In this document: in pieces, positions 1 through 8,372 of the stretch
How the letters are laid out: each line of letters begins with the position of its first letter
Numbering within the stretch: the stretch's first letter is position 1
NCBI GenBank assembly: GCA_016928605.1
Contig: JAFGKN010000544.1
Coordinates: 1 to 30,100, forward strand
Reading direction: 5' to 3'
Length of the DNA: 30,100 bases
Source of the DNA: Planctomycetota bacterium
GTDB taxonomy: Bacteria > Planctomycetota > UBA8108
Position numbers and translations under genes: made by a program
The notes under the pieces: model-generated
What the model was told of the DNA's origin: nothing
Seen by the model: only the letters and a program-made list of their open reading frames with translations
The model's database searches: none

Positions 1-2325
1 ATGCTCGCGCAGCCATCGCCAGCCCTCGCCGAGGCCTTTCTCGAAGCGGTCCTCGAAGATGACCTCACCCTCCGCATCCGCAGCTCCCTTCACGGTGAAG
101 CGGGCCGGAGCGATGTCCCACGCATCGGCGCGGATCAGCCTCGCCGCTCCGCCGCGGGCGCATACCTTCACGCCGTGAGCTTCGGCGTGCTCCGTGAACA
201 CCTGCTGGGTGATGCACTGGCGGCCGTTCGCGAAGACCTCGAGCATCGGTCCGTCGAGGAAGATGCGCAGGCGGAGCGGCTCTCCCCCCTCCAGCGCGAG
301 CGGCGCCTCGACGACGGGACGAGGATGGCCGCCCTGCGGGGCGCGGTGCAGACCGCCGGTGTCGAGAGGCCCCTCGCAGTAGACGACGTCCCGCCGCAGC
401 GTCGCGCGCGACATGTCGAGCTTCAGCAGCTTGGCCTCGCGGTCGTGCCACACGGAGGTCTCCTCGCGGCCGTCGGGAGAGCACCGCACCTTCACTCCGA
501 CCTCGCGCGCCGAGGCGGGATCGATCTCGAGCGAGATCTCGAGCGCAGGGCCTCGGATGCCCTCGAGCGGAGCTTCGGAGTCCGCGGCGAGCTCGATGCC
601 CTCGAGGCGGCGGTGGTTGCGCCGCAGAGCCTCGATCTCCTCCGCCGGCGCGATGCGCAGCGAGCCGTCGTCCGCCAGAGCGAGGACTCTCGGCAGGCTC
701 ATGACGCCGGAGCCCGTGGAGCGCTGCGTGGAGATCACCCGCGGATCGGTGACCCAGGCCCAGAAGATCCGCCGCCCTTTCGCGTCGACGAGGCTCTCCG
801 GCGCGAAGAACTGCGCGCCGGGCCAGTTCATCCGGACGTGGCGCTCGGGGAGGAACCTCTCGTTCTCGAAGCGGCCGACGTAGCAGCGGGCGCCGACCTT
901 GTGGCTGATGCACATCAGCACGTGGCGGTCGCCGAGGGCGAAGAAGTCCGGGCAGGAGCAGTCCTCGCCCGCGACCGTCCAGGAGGGCTCGGCGCGGTAG
1001 AAGGGATGGAGCGGCTGCCAGTCGACCAGATCGCTCGACTTCAGGAGGTAGAGCGTGTCCTCTCCGTCGGGATGCTGGTTGCCGCCGAGGAGGCAGTAGT
1101 AGGTGTCGCGCTCCAGCCAGAGGTAGGGATCCCAGACGGTGTAGCGCCCGTGGTGCGGATCGCCAGGCTTCGGGATGGGGATGATCGGATTGCGCGGGTG
1201 CTTCTTCCAGCGGATCAGATCGTCGTCCTGCGCGGTGGCGACGCAGACGCCGGCTCCGATGCCGAACCAGCAGAGCATCGGAGCCCCTTCCTTGTTGACG
1301 AAGGCGTTGCCGCTGAAGATGCCGACATCCGAATCGCCGGGCTCCGGGACGAGGGAGGGGGGGAGATATTCCCAGTGGACGAGGTCGGCGCTCGCGAGGT
1401 GGCCCCAGCAATGACCGCCGTGGGGGAGCTTCGGATCCTGGAAGATGTACATCAGGTGGTACGTTCCCTTCCAGAAGATGCAGCCGTTCGCATCGTAGGG
1501 ACGGCAGAGCCCCTCCTCGGGGCGGGCGGAGATGTGATAGGAGGGCCACTCCTCCGATGCGCGGTCGCGCGGCGGCGCGGCGCCGATCACCAGGAAGCCC
1601 GAGCCATCCAGATGGAGGCGGCCGCCCGCGATCTTCGCTCCGCCGGCGAGGCGGCCCTCCGGGAACGCGCCGCGCAGGTCGGCCGCGCGGCCATCCTCGA
1701 AGGTCCAGCACGCCAGCGGCGGCGGATCGGATGCTTCGACGGGCCTCAGCGCGGCGATCTGCGATGCATCGAGAGCGCTGTCGTAGATCCGCGCTTCCTC
1801 GATCTGGCCGCTGAAGAACCGCGGCCCGCCGGCGTCGAGGTGGCGCAGGCCCATCACCACGATGCTTTCGGTCGAGAAGACCGCCGGCGACAGCGACATG
1901 GTGTAGCGCGCGTACTCCGCGCCGTCGCGGTAGATCGCGACCTCCTTGTCCCGGTAGGCGATGGCGATCTGGACCATCGTGTCGGGACCGGCAGTCTCGG
2001 GAGGAGAAGCGTCCTGGCTCCTCTCGGTGCGGCGGTGGAAGTCGCTGCCTGCCATCCACTTCCGGCTCTGGATCTCGCCGAGGACGATCGCGTCGAACTC
2101 GCCGCCGGGGTTCTCGAGGGTGAGGACGCTGCCGCCGCGCTGCTCGAGGTCGGCCGGCGCGACCCAGGCGACGAGCGTCTTGTCGGCGATCGTCCGCGGC
2201 GGCGAGGGCTCCTCGGAGGCCGCAAGTGTGGACCTCAAAGCTGCCGGCGCCAGGCAAGCGATGCCGAGCAGCCCGCCGGTGAGAAGGCGGAGCGCGCTGA
2301 TCGAGCGCGATGGGGTCGAGTTCAT
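1..2325 (-). CDS. Exported LamG-GH32 (beta-fructosidase-like) protein, partial
   Basis: Probable extracytoplasmic glycan-active enzyme of the GH32 five-bladed propeller type; it runs off the left edge, so only the first 775 residues are visible. The ATG at 2325 has AAGGAG 8 nt upstream. A signal peptide (about residues 1-36) is followed by a LamG/concanavalin-A-like domain (about 50-195, ending in the typical ARIYDSALDASQI stretch), the propeller (about 265-560) and the GH32 C-terminal beta-sandwich (about 570-735, with LRIFLDGPMLEVFANG). From about 757, DRFEKGLGEGWRWLRE begins what looks like a DUF1349-type ConA domain. The nucleophile motif appears as YDANG (Asp278) and the RDP-like motif as VWDP (Asp399). 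The usual acid/base motif ECPDFF reads SCPDFF within GEDCSCPDFF, so the normal Glu position is Ser457, with Glu454 three residues before. Substrate is unknown; GH32 membership is likely, fructan activity is not shown. Confidence 0.88.
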   Translation of the reverse strand, partial: MNSTPSRSISALRLLTGGLLGIACLAPAALRSTLAASEEPSPPRTIADKTLVAWVAPADLEQRGGSVLTLENPGGEFDAIVLGEIQSRKWMAGSDFHRRTERSQDASPPETAGPDTMVQIAIAYRDKEVAIYRDGAEYARYTMSLSPAVFSTESIVVMGLRHLDAGGPRFFSGQIEEARIYDSALDASQIAALRPVEASDPPPLACWTFEDGRAADLRGAFPEGRLAGGAKIAGGRLHLDGSGFLVIGAAPPRDRASEEWPSYHISARPEEGLCRPYDANGCIFWKGTYHLMYIFQDPKLPHGGHCWGHLASADLVHWEYLPPSLVPEPGDSDVGIFSGNAFVNKEGAPMLCWFGIGAGVCVATAQDDDLIRWKKHPRNPIIPIPKPGDPHHGRYTVWDPYLWLERDTYYCLLGGNQHPDGEDTLYLLKSSDLVDWQPLHPFYRAEPSWTVAGEDCSCPDFFALGDRHVLMCISHKVGARCYVGRFENERFLPERHVRMNWPGAQFFAPESLVDAKGRRIFWAWVTDPRVISTQRSTGSGVMSLPRVLALADDGSLRIAPAEEIEALRRNHRRLEGIELAADSEAPLEGIRGPALEISLEIDPASAREVGVKVRCSPDGREETSVWHDREAKLLKLDMSRATLRRDVVYCEGPLDTGGLHRAPQGGHPRPVVEAPLALEGGEPLRLRIFLDGPMLEVFANGRQCITQQVFTEHAEAHGVKVCARGGAARLIRADAWDIAPARFTVKGAADAEGEVIFEDRFEKGLGEGWRWLREH

Positions 2326-2417
2326 GATGGGGCTCCTTGTCTCGCACTTTCGCTCATGCGGCGCCCGGGCGGGCGCGCGGGTCCGATTCTACTCGAAGCG
2401 CGGTAGACTCGCCCTTC

Positions 2418-4850
2418 TCACTTCAGGATCTCGAGCAGGTTGCTGAACCGATCCGTCCAGAGGCAGGGAGGCTTGTCGTCTTCCTCGACGGGCGAGGCGG
2501 CTTCCCGGATCGCGTCGCTCTGGAGGAACTCCTCGTTGACCGTGAGCAGCATCCAGGTGGAGCCAGCGTCGGCCACGCCCCCCGCGTCGTCGATGTCGAT
2601 CATGGCGATCCCGAGCCCGTGGGCCGCGGCGACGGCTCGGACCACCGGCACCAGATCGAGGTGGCGGTTGCTGATGTGCAGCGCGATGATCCCGTCGGGC
2701 TTGATGTGCCGGAGGTACACCTCGATGGCCTCCAGAGTGATGAGGTGGACCGGGATGGCATCTCCGCTGAACGCATCGACCGCGAGGACGTCGAACTGCT
2801 GGGAAGGCTCGCGCTCGAGCGAGAGGCGCGCATCGCCGAGGATCACGTCGACCCTCGCCGGGCTGCTGCGGATGAACGTGAAGAACCTGCGGTTGATCTC
2901 GACCACCTGGGGATTGATCTCGTAGAAGCGGATCGTGTCGCCCTTCTCTCCGTAGGCGGCCAGGGTTCCCGCCCCCAGCCCCACCGCTCCGAGGCGCAGA
3001 GGGCCGAGCCGCGGGCAGTTGAGGATGGCCAGCCCGATGCCGCTCGCCGCGTTGTAGTAGGAGGTCGGAGTCGACTCGTGGGCGGGGTCGAGCAGCTGGA
3101 CTCCGTGCAGGATACGGCCGTGGTAGAGGGAGCGGCGATGCTCGTCGATGTCGCCCTCTCCCGCCTCCTTCACCTTGAGCACTCCGTAGAAGCTCCGCGC
3201 GACGTGGATGTACTTCGTCGGATCCTCCTGGAACTGCGCGGCCGCCGTCACCGCGAGGGCCGAAGCCGTCAGGGCCGTCAACGGCACGAAGAGCATCACC
3301 TGCGCCCAGCGCCGGCGGGCGCGCCTCCCGCGGCTGGAGAGCCAGGTGCGCCGGGCATCCTCGATCAGGATCGCGGCCCCGAGTACGGCTCCCGCCATCA
3401 GGCCGAGGCGAGTCTCGAAGTAGGAGTCGAAGATGAGCGGGCAGACGACAGCCACGAACGCCCCGCCGATGGCTCCCCCCGCGGCGATGGCCAGGTAGAA
3501 AGACGTCAGCCGGCGCGCCGGAGGCTTGATGCGCACCAGCTCGCCGTGGCACGCGATGCAGACGAGGAAGAGGATGCCGAGGTACAGGGATGCCTCGAGG
3601 ATGACGTTGTTCGAGAGATCAGGGACCTTCCACTTGAGGCCCAGCAACTTGAGAATCTTCTCCGTCTTCTCGTCGAGCTGGAGGGCGCTGAGGCCTGCGA
3701 TCGCCAGGAGGGCGAGCAGGGGGAAGATCCGCCGCCGGTACCACGCCTCGCGGTCGAAGCAGATGATGAAGGAGAGCAGGTAGAGGCTCAGCGGCAAGAC
3801 CCAGAGGAAGGGCACGACCGCAACGTCCTGGCAGACGTGGTTCGTGAAGGCGAGCAGCAGCATGGAAGCGACCGCCGGCAGGAAGACCCACAGGCTCACC
3901 CGCCAGAGGGAGACGCGATCCGACGCGGCGAGGGAGGACGGAGCAGGGCCGGCGGAGGCCGGGCCGCCGGCCGGAGCCGCAGCGGCAGCGGCAGCGGCGT
4001 GCGCATCGGTAGCGGCATCCGCCCCCGTATCGGCATCCGCATCGGCAGCCGCATCCGCGTCGGCATCGGCAGCGACGAACGCAGCCCAGTCCGCATCCGC
4101 ATCGGCAGCCGCATCGGAGACCGAATCCGTATCCGCACCGGCAGCCGGAGCCGCATCGGCAGCCGCACCAGCAGCCGGATCGGAATCGGAGTCGGAATCG
4201 CGCGCCGCAAGCGTTCCGGCGGCGGGGTCCGGAAAGAGGCCCCAGCTCCCCGCCACGAGGGCCAGTCCTCCGCTCACCAGGGCGAAGCCGCCGAAGAGCA
4301 TCGACCAGGTGAAGCCCTGCGCATCGATGGTGAGGGCCGGCTCGACGATGAACGGATAGCTCAGGAGCGCCAGCAGCGAGCCCGCGTTGGAGAGGGCGTA
4401 GAGTCGATACGGAGGGCGCGCTCCCTCGTGGTGGCGGTCGTACCAGACCTGGACCAGCGGCGCGGTCGCGGAGAGGAGGAAGTAGGGGAGCCCCACGTGG
4501 GCGAGGAGGAGGACGAGGATGCGCAGAGTGGGATGGCTTCCGTCCTCGGGTTTCCAGCCCTCCGACGGGGTGATCGGGAGGAGGGCGAAGGCGATCACGA
4601 GGAGGCTCAGGTGCAGGACGGTCGCCCGGCGGGGCTCGAGCCAGCGGACGAGGATGTGAGCGTACGAGTAACCGAGCAGCAGCAGGGTTTGGAAGAAGAG
4701 GAGTGCTGTGGTCCAGACCGACGGGCTGCCCCCGAACCACGGCAGGATGGCCTTGCTGATGACCGGCTGCACCTGAAAGAGCAGAAACGCGCTCAGGAAG
4801 ATCGTGACCGCGCACCAGATGCCCAGCAGCGGACCTCGATTGTCGGACAT
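2418..4850 (-). CDS. Polytopic membrane protein fused to spermidine-synthase-like domain
   Basis: An 810-residue protein of the fused membrane/spermidine-synthase-like class. The N-terminal half holds hydrophobic helices at about 8-30, 45-65, 78-98, 108-132, 145-170 and 184-208, then an Ala/Asp-rich insert (about 218-296), then more helices to about 520. The C-terminal part (about 530-805) is a Rossmann methyltransferase/aminopropyltransferase fold: the nucleotide loop GLGAGTL, the acidic residue of FYEINP, GDARLSL, and VDAFSGDAIPVHL where classical SpeE has its catalytic DSSDP-like loop. That loop differs from true polyamine synthases, so spermidine as product is doubtful. GAGGG lies about 5 nt before the ATG. 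It follows a split two-gene version of the same architecture (6611-4948) after 97 bp and is probably in the same operon. Function is unassigned beyond the family. Confidence 0.9.
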   Translation of the reverse strand: MSDNRGPLLGIWCAVTIFLSAFLLFQVQPVISKAILPWFGGSPSVWTTALLFFQTLLLLGYSYAHILVRWLEPRRATVLHLSLLVIAFALLPITPSEGWKPEDGSHPTLRILVLLLAHVGLPYFLLSATAPLVQVWYDRHHEGARPPYRLYALSNAGSLLALLSYPFIVEPALTIDAQGFTWSMLFGGFALVSGGLALVAGSWGLFPDPAAGTLAARDSDSDSDPAAGAAADAAPAAGADTDSVSDAAADADADWAAFVAADADADAAADADADTGADAATDAHAAAAAAAAPAGGPASAGPAPSSLAASDRVSLWRVSLWVFLPAVASMLLLAFTNHVCQDVAVVPFLWVLPLSLYLLSFIICFDREAWYRRRIFPLLALLAIAGLSALQLDEKTEKILKLLGLKWKVPDLSNNVILEASLYLGILFLVCIACHGELVRIKPPARRLTSFYLAIAAGGAIGGAFVAVVCPLIFDSYFETRLGLMAGAVLGAAILIEDARRTWLSSRGRRARRRWAQVMLFVPLTALTASALAVTAAAQFQEDPTKYIHVARSFYGVLKVKEAGEGDIDEHRRSLYHGRILHGVQLLDPAHESTPTSYYNAASGIGLAILNCPRLGPLRLGAVGLGAGTLAAYGEKGDTIRFYEINPQVVEINRRFFTFIRSSPARVDVILGDARLSLEREPSQQFDVLAVDAFSGDAIPVHLITLEAIEVYLRHIKPDGIIALHISNRHLDLVPVVRAVAAAHGLGIAMIDIDDAGGVADAGSTWMLLTVNEEFLQSDAIREAASPVEEDDKPPCLWTDRFSNLLEILK
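3970..4200 (-). repeat. Hexamer-rich repeat coding an Ala/Asp insert
   Basis: On the plus strand the sequence is built from near-copies of GCATCC and GCATCG with GCAGCC interruptions. Read in the gene's frame it encodes a DSDSDSD stretch and then many Ala-Asp pairs (residues about 218-296 of the membrane protein at 2418-4850), sitting in the loop between two groups of membrane helices. It looks like a degenerate microsatellite that stays in frame. Confidence 0.85.
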
Positions 4851-4947
4851 GCATCCCTCACATCGATCGCGGCGCGGACCGTTCGTCGCTCATGCTCCTC
4901 GCCTCGCGGCTCCGGCTCTCGGACCGGAGGAGCCGGACGACGGACTC

Positions 4948-5943
4948 CTACTCCCTTGGGATCCCCCGCAGCACCTCCGTCGGGGCATAGTCGTCGGTGA
5001 GAATCGCCCCCTCCTTGTCGTAGTCGGCCGCTCGACTGCCCCGCCGCACCACTCTGGCGATGTCTTCCAGGATTGTCTTCTCCTCGCGCAGCTTCTTCGC
5101 CGCGGCCTCCAGCTCCTCCTGGGAGCGCGGCTTCTTGCGAAGGTCGTTGACCACGATCCGGTTGCCATCGCCGACGGACCACTCGTTCGGAAAGACGGAG
5201 GCCAGCGTCCTGCGGTGGTAGTGGTAGGACTCGAAGCCCGTCTGCAGGTTGCTGACGACGATGCCGTCCTCGCGGAGGAGATCCCGGATCTGCTCCATGA
5301 ACTCCTTGGTGGTGAGGTGATAGGGGATGTAGCCGCCGCGATACGCATCGAGGAAGATCGCGTCGTACTTCTTCTTCTCCTTGAGGAACCGGCGCACCTG
5401 AACGCGGCCGTCGCGGACGTAGACCTTCATGCGCCGTCCCTCCTCCAGGCCGAAGTACTCCTTCGCCACATGGACGACATCGGGGTCGAGCTCGACGTTG
5501 TCGATCGTCGCCTCGGGGAAGTAGCGCGCCATCGCTATCGAGAGAGTCCCTCCCCCCAGGCCGACGAAGAGGATGTCGCGCGGATCGGGCTTGTGGGCGA
5601 GCGCAGCGAGCATGTACGTGTAGTAGGTCATCTCGAAGCGCAGCGGCTCGTCGATGCGGATCGCCGACTCCTCGTAGCTCTCGCCCGCGCGGCGGAACTG
5701 AAGGCGGCGGACGCCGCCGGACTCCGTGACGCGGATGTAATGGTAGAGGCCTTCCTTCTCGTAGATGACCTTCGGCGAGAACCAGTCGTCGTCTCCGCCG
5801 AAGACGGCGGCCAGGATGTGGGGGATGCTTCCCCGCGGTCCGCCCGCTGCCTTCGACGGGAAGCGTGAGCCGGCCCACCCCAGTCCCAGCGCGCCAGCGA
5901 GGAGCGAGCCGGCGAGCAGCAGGCCGAGAGGTCGCGCGGTCAT
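4948..5943 (-). CDS. Spermidine-synthase-like SAM/dcSAM-binding enzyme
   Basis: A 331-residue protein of the polyamine aminopropyltransferase / class I methyltransferase fold. The true start is the ATG at 5943 (AAGGAG about 8 nt upstream), which overlaps the TGA of the upstream membrane gene as ATGA, implying translational coupling. Residues 1-25 form a hydrophobic signal or anchor, so the enzyme is probably exported or membrane-tethered. Visible motifs are GLGGGTL (128-134), the ribose-binding acid in VELDP (150-154), DGR (178-180) and LDAYRGGYIPYHL (198-210) at the catalytic loop. As in its fused neighbour, the loop lacks the classical DSSDP pattern. The last 60 residues are Lys/Glu-rich. 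Together with the 6611-5940 product it recreates the domain content of the next gene in the run. Substrate is not known. Confidence 0.88.
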   Translation of the reverse strand: MTARPLGLLLAGSLLAGALGLGWAGSRFPSKAAGGPRGSIPHILAAVFGGDDDWFSPKVIYEKEGLYHYIRVTESGGVRRLQFRRAGESYEESAIRIDEPLRFEMTYYTYMLAALAHKPDPRDILFVGLGGGTLSIAMARYFPEATIDNVELDPDVVHVAKEYFGLEEGRRMKVYVRDGRVQVRRFLKEKKKYDAIFLDAYRGGYIPYHLTTKEFMEQIRDLLREDGIVVSNLQTGFESYHYHRRTLASVFPNEWSVGDGNRIVVNDLRKKPRSQEELEAAAKKLREEKTILEDIARVVRRGSRAADYDKEGAILTDDYAPTEVLRGIPRE

Positions 5944-6611
5944 GATTCTTCTCCTTCCACGCCGGGCCGGGCGCCCCGGCCGATCCACAGTTGCCAGCCG
6001 GCCACGACCACCAGCGCGCAGGCCGAGAGGAGCAGGATGGAGCGGATTCCCAGCCAGAGGATGAGATAGAACGCGGTGATGAGGCATCCGAGGCAGCTTC
6101 CCAGCGTGGAGACGGCGTAGAGCGTTCCCGCGCTGATGCCCACCGTCCTGACCTCCCGCGTGACCAGCCGCACCGCATACGGCGAGACCATGCCCAGAAG
6201 CGCGCTCGGGATGAAGAAGAGAGCGATCGCGGCGAGGAGCGATCCCCAGCGCTCGTGGAGACCGAGATCGGCGAACCACTCGCCGGCCTCGCGGTACCAG
6301 ATCGCGATGGGGAGGATGCTCACTCCGGCGAGGAAGATCACGGCCGCCAGGCCCCGGCCGCTCGGCCAGCGGCCCGAGAGGATGCCTCCGAGGAAGTAGC
6401 CGGTGCTCAGGGCGGCGAGGAAGACGGTGATCACGCTTCCCCAGACCCAGATGCCGCTTCCGAAGACGGGAGAGAGCAGCCGGCCGCCGACGATCTCGAG
6501 CCCCATCAGCACCCAGCCGCAGCAGAAGACGGTGAGGCCGACGCCCGCCGCGCACAGGCGTCTAGACCTGCGAGGGAGAGAGTCGCTCGCGATGGGCAGG
6601 GGCTCGTTCAC
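5940..6611 (-). CDS. Membrane partner of the spermidine-synthase-like enzyme
   Basis: A 223-residue polytopic protein resembling the N-terminal membrane half of fused SpeE-like proteins. No ATG lies near the first helix except inside it (MGLEIVGG), so I place the start at the GTG at 6611, giving VNEPLPIASDSLPRRSRR before the first helix; a weak GAGG lies about 10 nt upstream. Hydrophobic segments fall at about 20-40, 48-70, 78-98, 110-138, 150-178 and 182-205. The phrases GLEIVGGRLLSPVFG and SLITAFYLILWLGI-like stretches match the family style. The stop overlaps the start of the enzyme gene by 4 nt. It is the first gene of the minus-strand run that continues to the left edge. The in-frame extension upstream of GTG, up to 7502, is antisense to a real gene and is not believed. 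Confidence 0.8.
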   Translation of the reverse strand: MNEPLPIASDSLPRRSRRLCAAGVGLTVFCCGWVLMGLEIVGGRLLSPVFGSGIWVWGSVITVFLAALSTGYFLGGILSGRWPSGRGLAAVIFLAGVSILPIAIWYREAGEWFADLGLHERWGSLLAAIALFFIPSALLGMVSPYAVRLVTREVRTVGISAGTLYAVSTLGSCLGCLITAFYLILWLGIRSILLLSACALVVVAGWQLWIGRGARPGVEGEES

Positions 6612-6963
6612 GTGGATCGTCCTCGGGCTCGGCGATACCGCAGCACTCGGGTGATGGATGGCGCGCTGCGCAACGCGCGGCGCGCGAGCCGGGAGGCGGC
6701 CCGCCGGCGGTCGCGGCGGCCCGAGTCCCGGAGGCCTGATGATACCGGCGGCTCCGGAGTGCGGAAACCGTCGAGGCCGCGGATTTCGAGGAAAGGGGCG
6801 CTCGCTCGATGCAGGCACGTCCTGCGTGCCGCCAGCGCGATGCCGGTACATCGTGCCCGAGCCCGCGGCCGACTCTGCAGTCCGTCGAGCCTCCAGGCGG
6901 CATTGAAGCGGCGGCGGCCTGCGGGTTATAACCGGCGGCGACACCCGAGCCACGGAGGAACTC
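6612..6963. other. Divergent intergenic region
   Basis: This 352-bp gap separates the divergent genes starting at 6611 (-) and 6964 (+). It must hold both promoters, but I could not pick convincing -35/-10 pairs. A short inverted repeat, GGCACG (6814-6819) and CGTGCC (6825-6830) with a 5-nt loop, is present; in DNA this GC-rich it may be chance. No gene-like coding signal is seen. Confidence 0.6.
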
Positions 6964-8139
6964 ATGAAGAAGAGCCGCCGAGCGCAGCCCCCCCTGAAAG
7001 TCGTCGCTGGACAGCCCTCGTGGCGCATCGCCTCCCGCAGCGTCGAGGCCTTCGTCACCCGGCTGGGCGGCCACCTCGCCCCGGTGACGTTCGACCGGGG
7101 AGGGAGGAAGATCCGGCCCTTCTCCGTCGCGCCGTGGGCCGAGGAGCCGCCGGATCGATCCCTGCCCGCGATCATCCGCGCCCTGCGCGGGGATTTCTTC
7201 TGCCTTCCTTTCGGCGGGAACGAGACGCCGGTCGGCGGAGAGAAGCACCCCGTCCACGGCGAGACGGCCAACGCGCGCTGGAAGCTCGAGTCCCTCGAGA
7301 GCGCGGCCGGCCGCAGCTCTCTCCACCTCAGCCTGCGGACGAGGATCCGGAAGGGCCGCGTCGACAAGACGATCAGCGTGGCCGACGGCGAGAACGCCGT
7401 GTACTCGCGGCACCTCGTCACCGGCATGAGCGGCCGGATGAACTTCGGGCACCACGCGATGCTCCGCTTTCCCGACCGCCCGGGGAGCGGCATCATCTCC
7501 ACGAGCCCCTTCGTCCGCGGCCAGGTCTTTCCGGGTCAGTTCGAGAAGCCCGAGGAGGGAGGCTACTCCACGCTCCTGGCGGGGGCGGAGTTCGCGTCGC
7601 TCGAGAAGGTGCCGAACGTCTACGGAGGAACCACCGACGTCACCCGCTATCCTTCGCGGCGGGGCTTCGAGGACCTCGTGATGGTCGTCGCCGACGACCG
7701 CCTTCCCTTCGCCTGGACCGCGGTCGCGTTCCCCCGCGAGCGCTTCGTCTGGTTCTCCCTCAAGGATCCGGAGGTGCTCCGCTCGACCGTCTTCTGGATC
7801 TCGAACGGGGGGCGCCACTACGCGCCCTGGAGCGGGCGCCACGTCAACGTCATGGGCCTCGAGGAGGTGACCGCCAACTTCCACTACGGCCTGGCCGAGT
7901 CGACCCGAGCCAACCCGCTCTCGAGGAGGGGATGCGCGACGTGCGCGACGCTGCGGGCGGATGTGCCGCTCGACGTCCGCACCATCATGGCCGTCGTCTC
8001 GGTCCCGCCCGGATTCGACCGCGTCGCGTCGATCGAGGCCGAGGGGCCCGCCTCCGTGCGGCTCACCGCCGCGAGCGGGCGGGGCGTGAGCGCCCGCGTG
8101 GACCTCGGATTCCTGATGGGAGGCGAGATCATCGGTTGA
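6964..8139 (+). CDS. Aldose 1-epimerase (galactose mutarotase)-like protein
   Basis: A 391-residue protein with the galactose-mutarotase-like beta-sandwich pattern. GGAGGA lies about 5 nt before the ATG. Family-like features are FFCLPFGGNE (78-87), HPVHGETANARW (95-106) matching the HG of the active-site loop in GalM-type enzymes, GHHAMLRF (162-169) matching the second conserved His, and NVMGLEEVTANF (295-306), where a Glu could be the base. The three expected catalytic positions are therefore occupied, so an active sugar epimerase or sugar-binding role is plausible. It has no signal peptide, so it is likely cytoplasmic. A CATCA cysteine motif occurs near residues 321-325. It stands alone, divergent from the SpeE-like run and followed by a tRNA gene. 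Superfamily is fairly sure; substrate is unknown. Confidence 0.8.
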   Translation: MKKSRRAQPPLKVVAGQPSWRIASRSVEAFVTRLGGHLAPVTFDRGGRKIRPFSVAPWAEEPPDRSLPAIIRALRGDFFCLPFGGNETPVGGEKHPVHGETANARWKLESLESAAGRSSLHLSLRTRIRKGRVDKTISVADGENAVYSRHLVTGMSGRMNFGHHAMLRFPDRPGSGIISTSPFVRGQVFPGQFEKPEEGGYSTLLAGAEFASLEKVPNVYGGTTDVTRYPSRRGFEDLVMVVADDRLPFAWTAVAFPRERFVWFSLKDPEVLRSTVFWISNGGRHYAPWSGRHVNVMGLEEVTANFHYGLAESTRANPLSRRGCATCATLRADVPLDVRTIMAVVSVPPGFDRVASIEAEGPASVRLTAASGRGVSARVDLGFLMGGEIIG

Positions 8140-8249
8140 GGCTGCGCGCGGCGGCCTGTTCAGGCGGCGGCGTCGCCGTTCCGGCCCCCGGGCGGGGCGA
8201 GATCGCCTCCGCGGGCCGGGGCCGGTCCGCCGAGGCGCTCGACAAGTCC

Positions 8250-8279
8250 TTGCTTGCCCCTCCGCTTCGGTGCTACACT
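8250..8279 (+). promoter_or_regulatory. Candidate sigma-70-type promoter for tRNA-Gly
   Basis: TTGCTT (8250-8255), an 18-bp spacer and TACACT (8274-8279) end 11 bp before the mature tRNA. The same TACACT -10 appears in a second candidate promoter at 28793-28798. Assigned by position and consensus only. Confidence 0.5.
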
Positions 8280-8290
8280 CCTTCCGCTGT

Positions 8291-8364
8291 GCGGCTGTAG
8301 TTTAGTGGCAGAACATCGGCTTCCCATGCCGAACGTGAGGGTTCGATTCCCTTCAGCCGCTCCA
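8291..8364 (+). tRNA. tRNA-Gly (anticodon CCC)
   Basis: A complete cloverleaf with encoded CCA. The acceptor arm GCGGCTG pairs with CAGCCGC (8354-8360), followed by discriminator T and CCA. The anticodon stem TCGGC/GCCGA encloses the loop TTCCCAT, giving anticodon CCC, which reads GGG glycine codons. The T arm contains GGTTCGATTCC. No truncated copy of its 3' end, as an integrated element would leave, was seen elsewhere in the window. Confidence 0.96.
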
Positions 8365-8372
8365 GTGGATCC

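Noticed and set aside
1..2406. 801-codon open frame on the plus strand
   Set aside because: It is antisense to the GH32-like gene, whose frame has recognisable domains, a signal peptide and an RBS. The product is an Arg/Ala-rich sequence with no domain pattern, as expected from GC-rich mirror frames.
2337..5000. 887-codon plus-strand frame rich in Arg-Ile-Gly repeats
   Set aside because: It is the mirror of the fused SpeE-like gene; its repeated stretch is only the antisense reading of the Ala/Asp repeat.
2418..5943. Calling the two enzyme genes speE (spermidine synthase)
   Set aside because: Fold motifs fit, but the catalytic DSSDP-like loop of polyamine synthases is absent and both are membrane-associated, so a specific symbol would overstate the evidence.
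5991..8300. 769-codon plus-strand frame
   Set aside because: It overlaps the real minus-strand genes on the left and the epimerase-like gene in another frame on the right; no recognisable domain.
8291..8364. tRNA gene as an integration site for a mobile element
   Set aside because: No integrase gene and no second copy of the tRNA 3' end were seen in the window.
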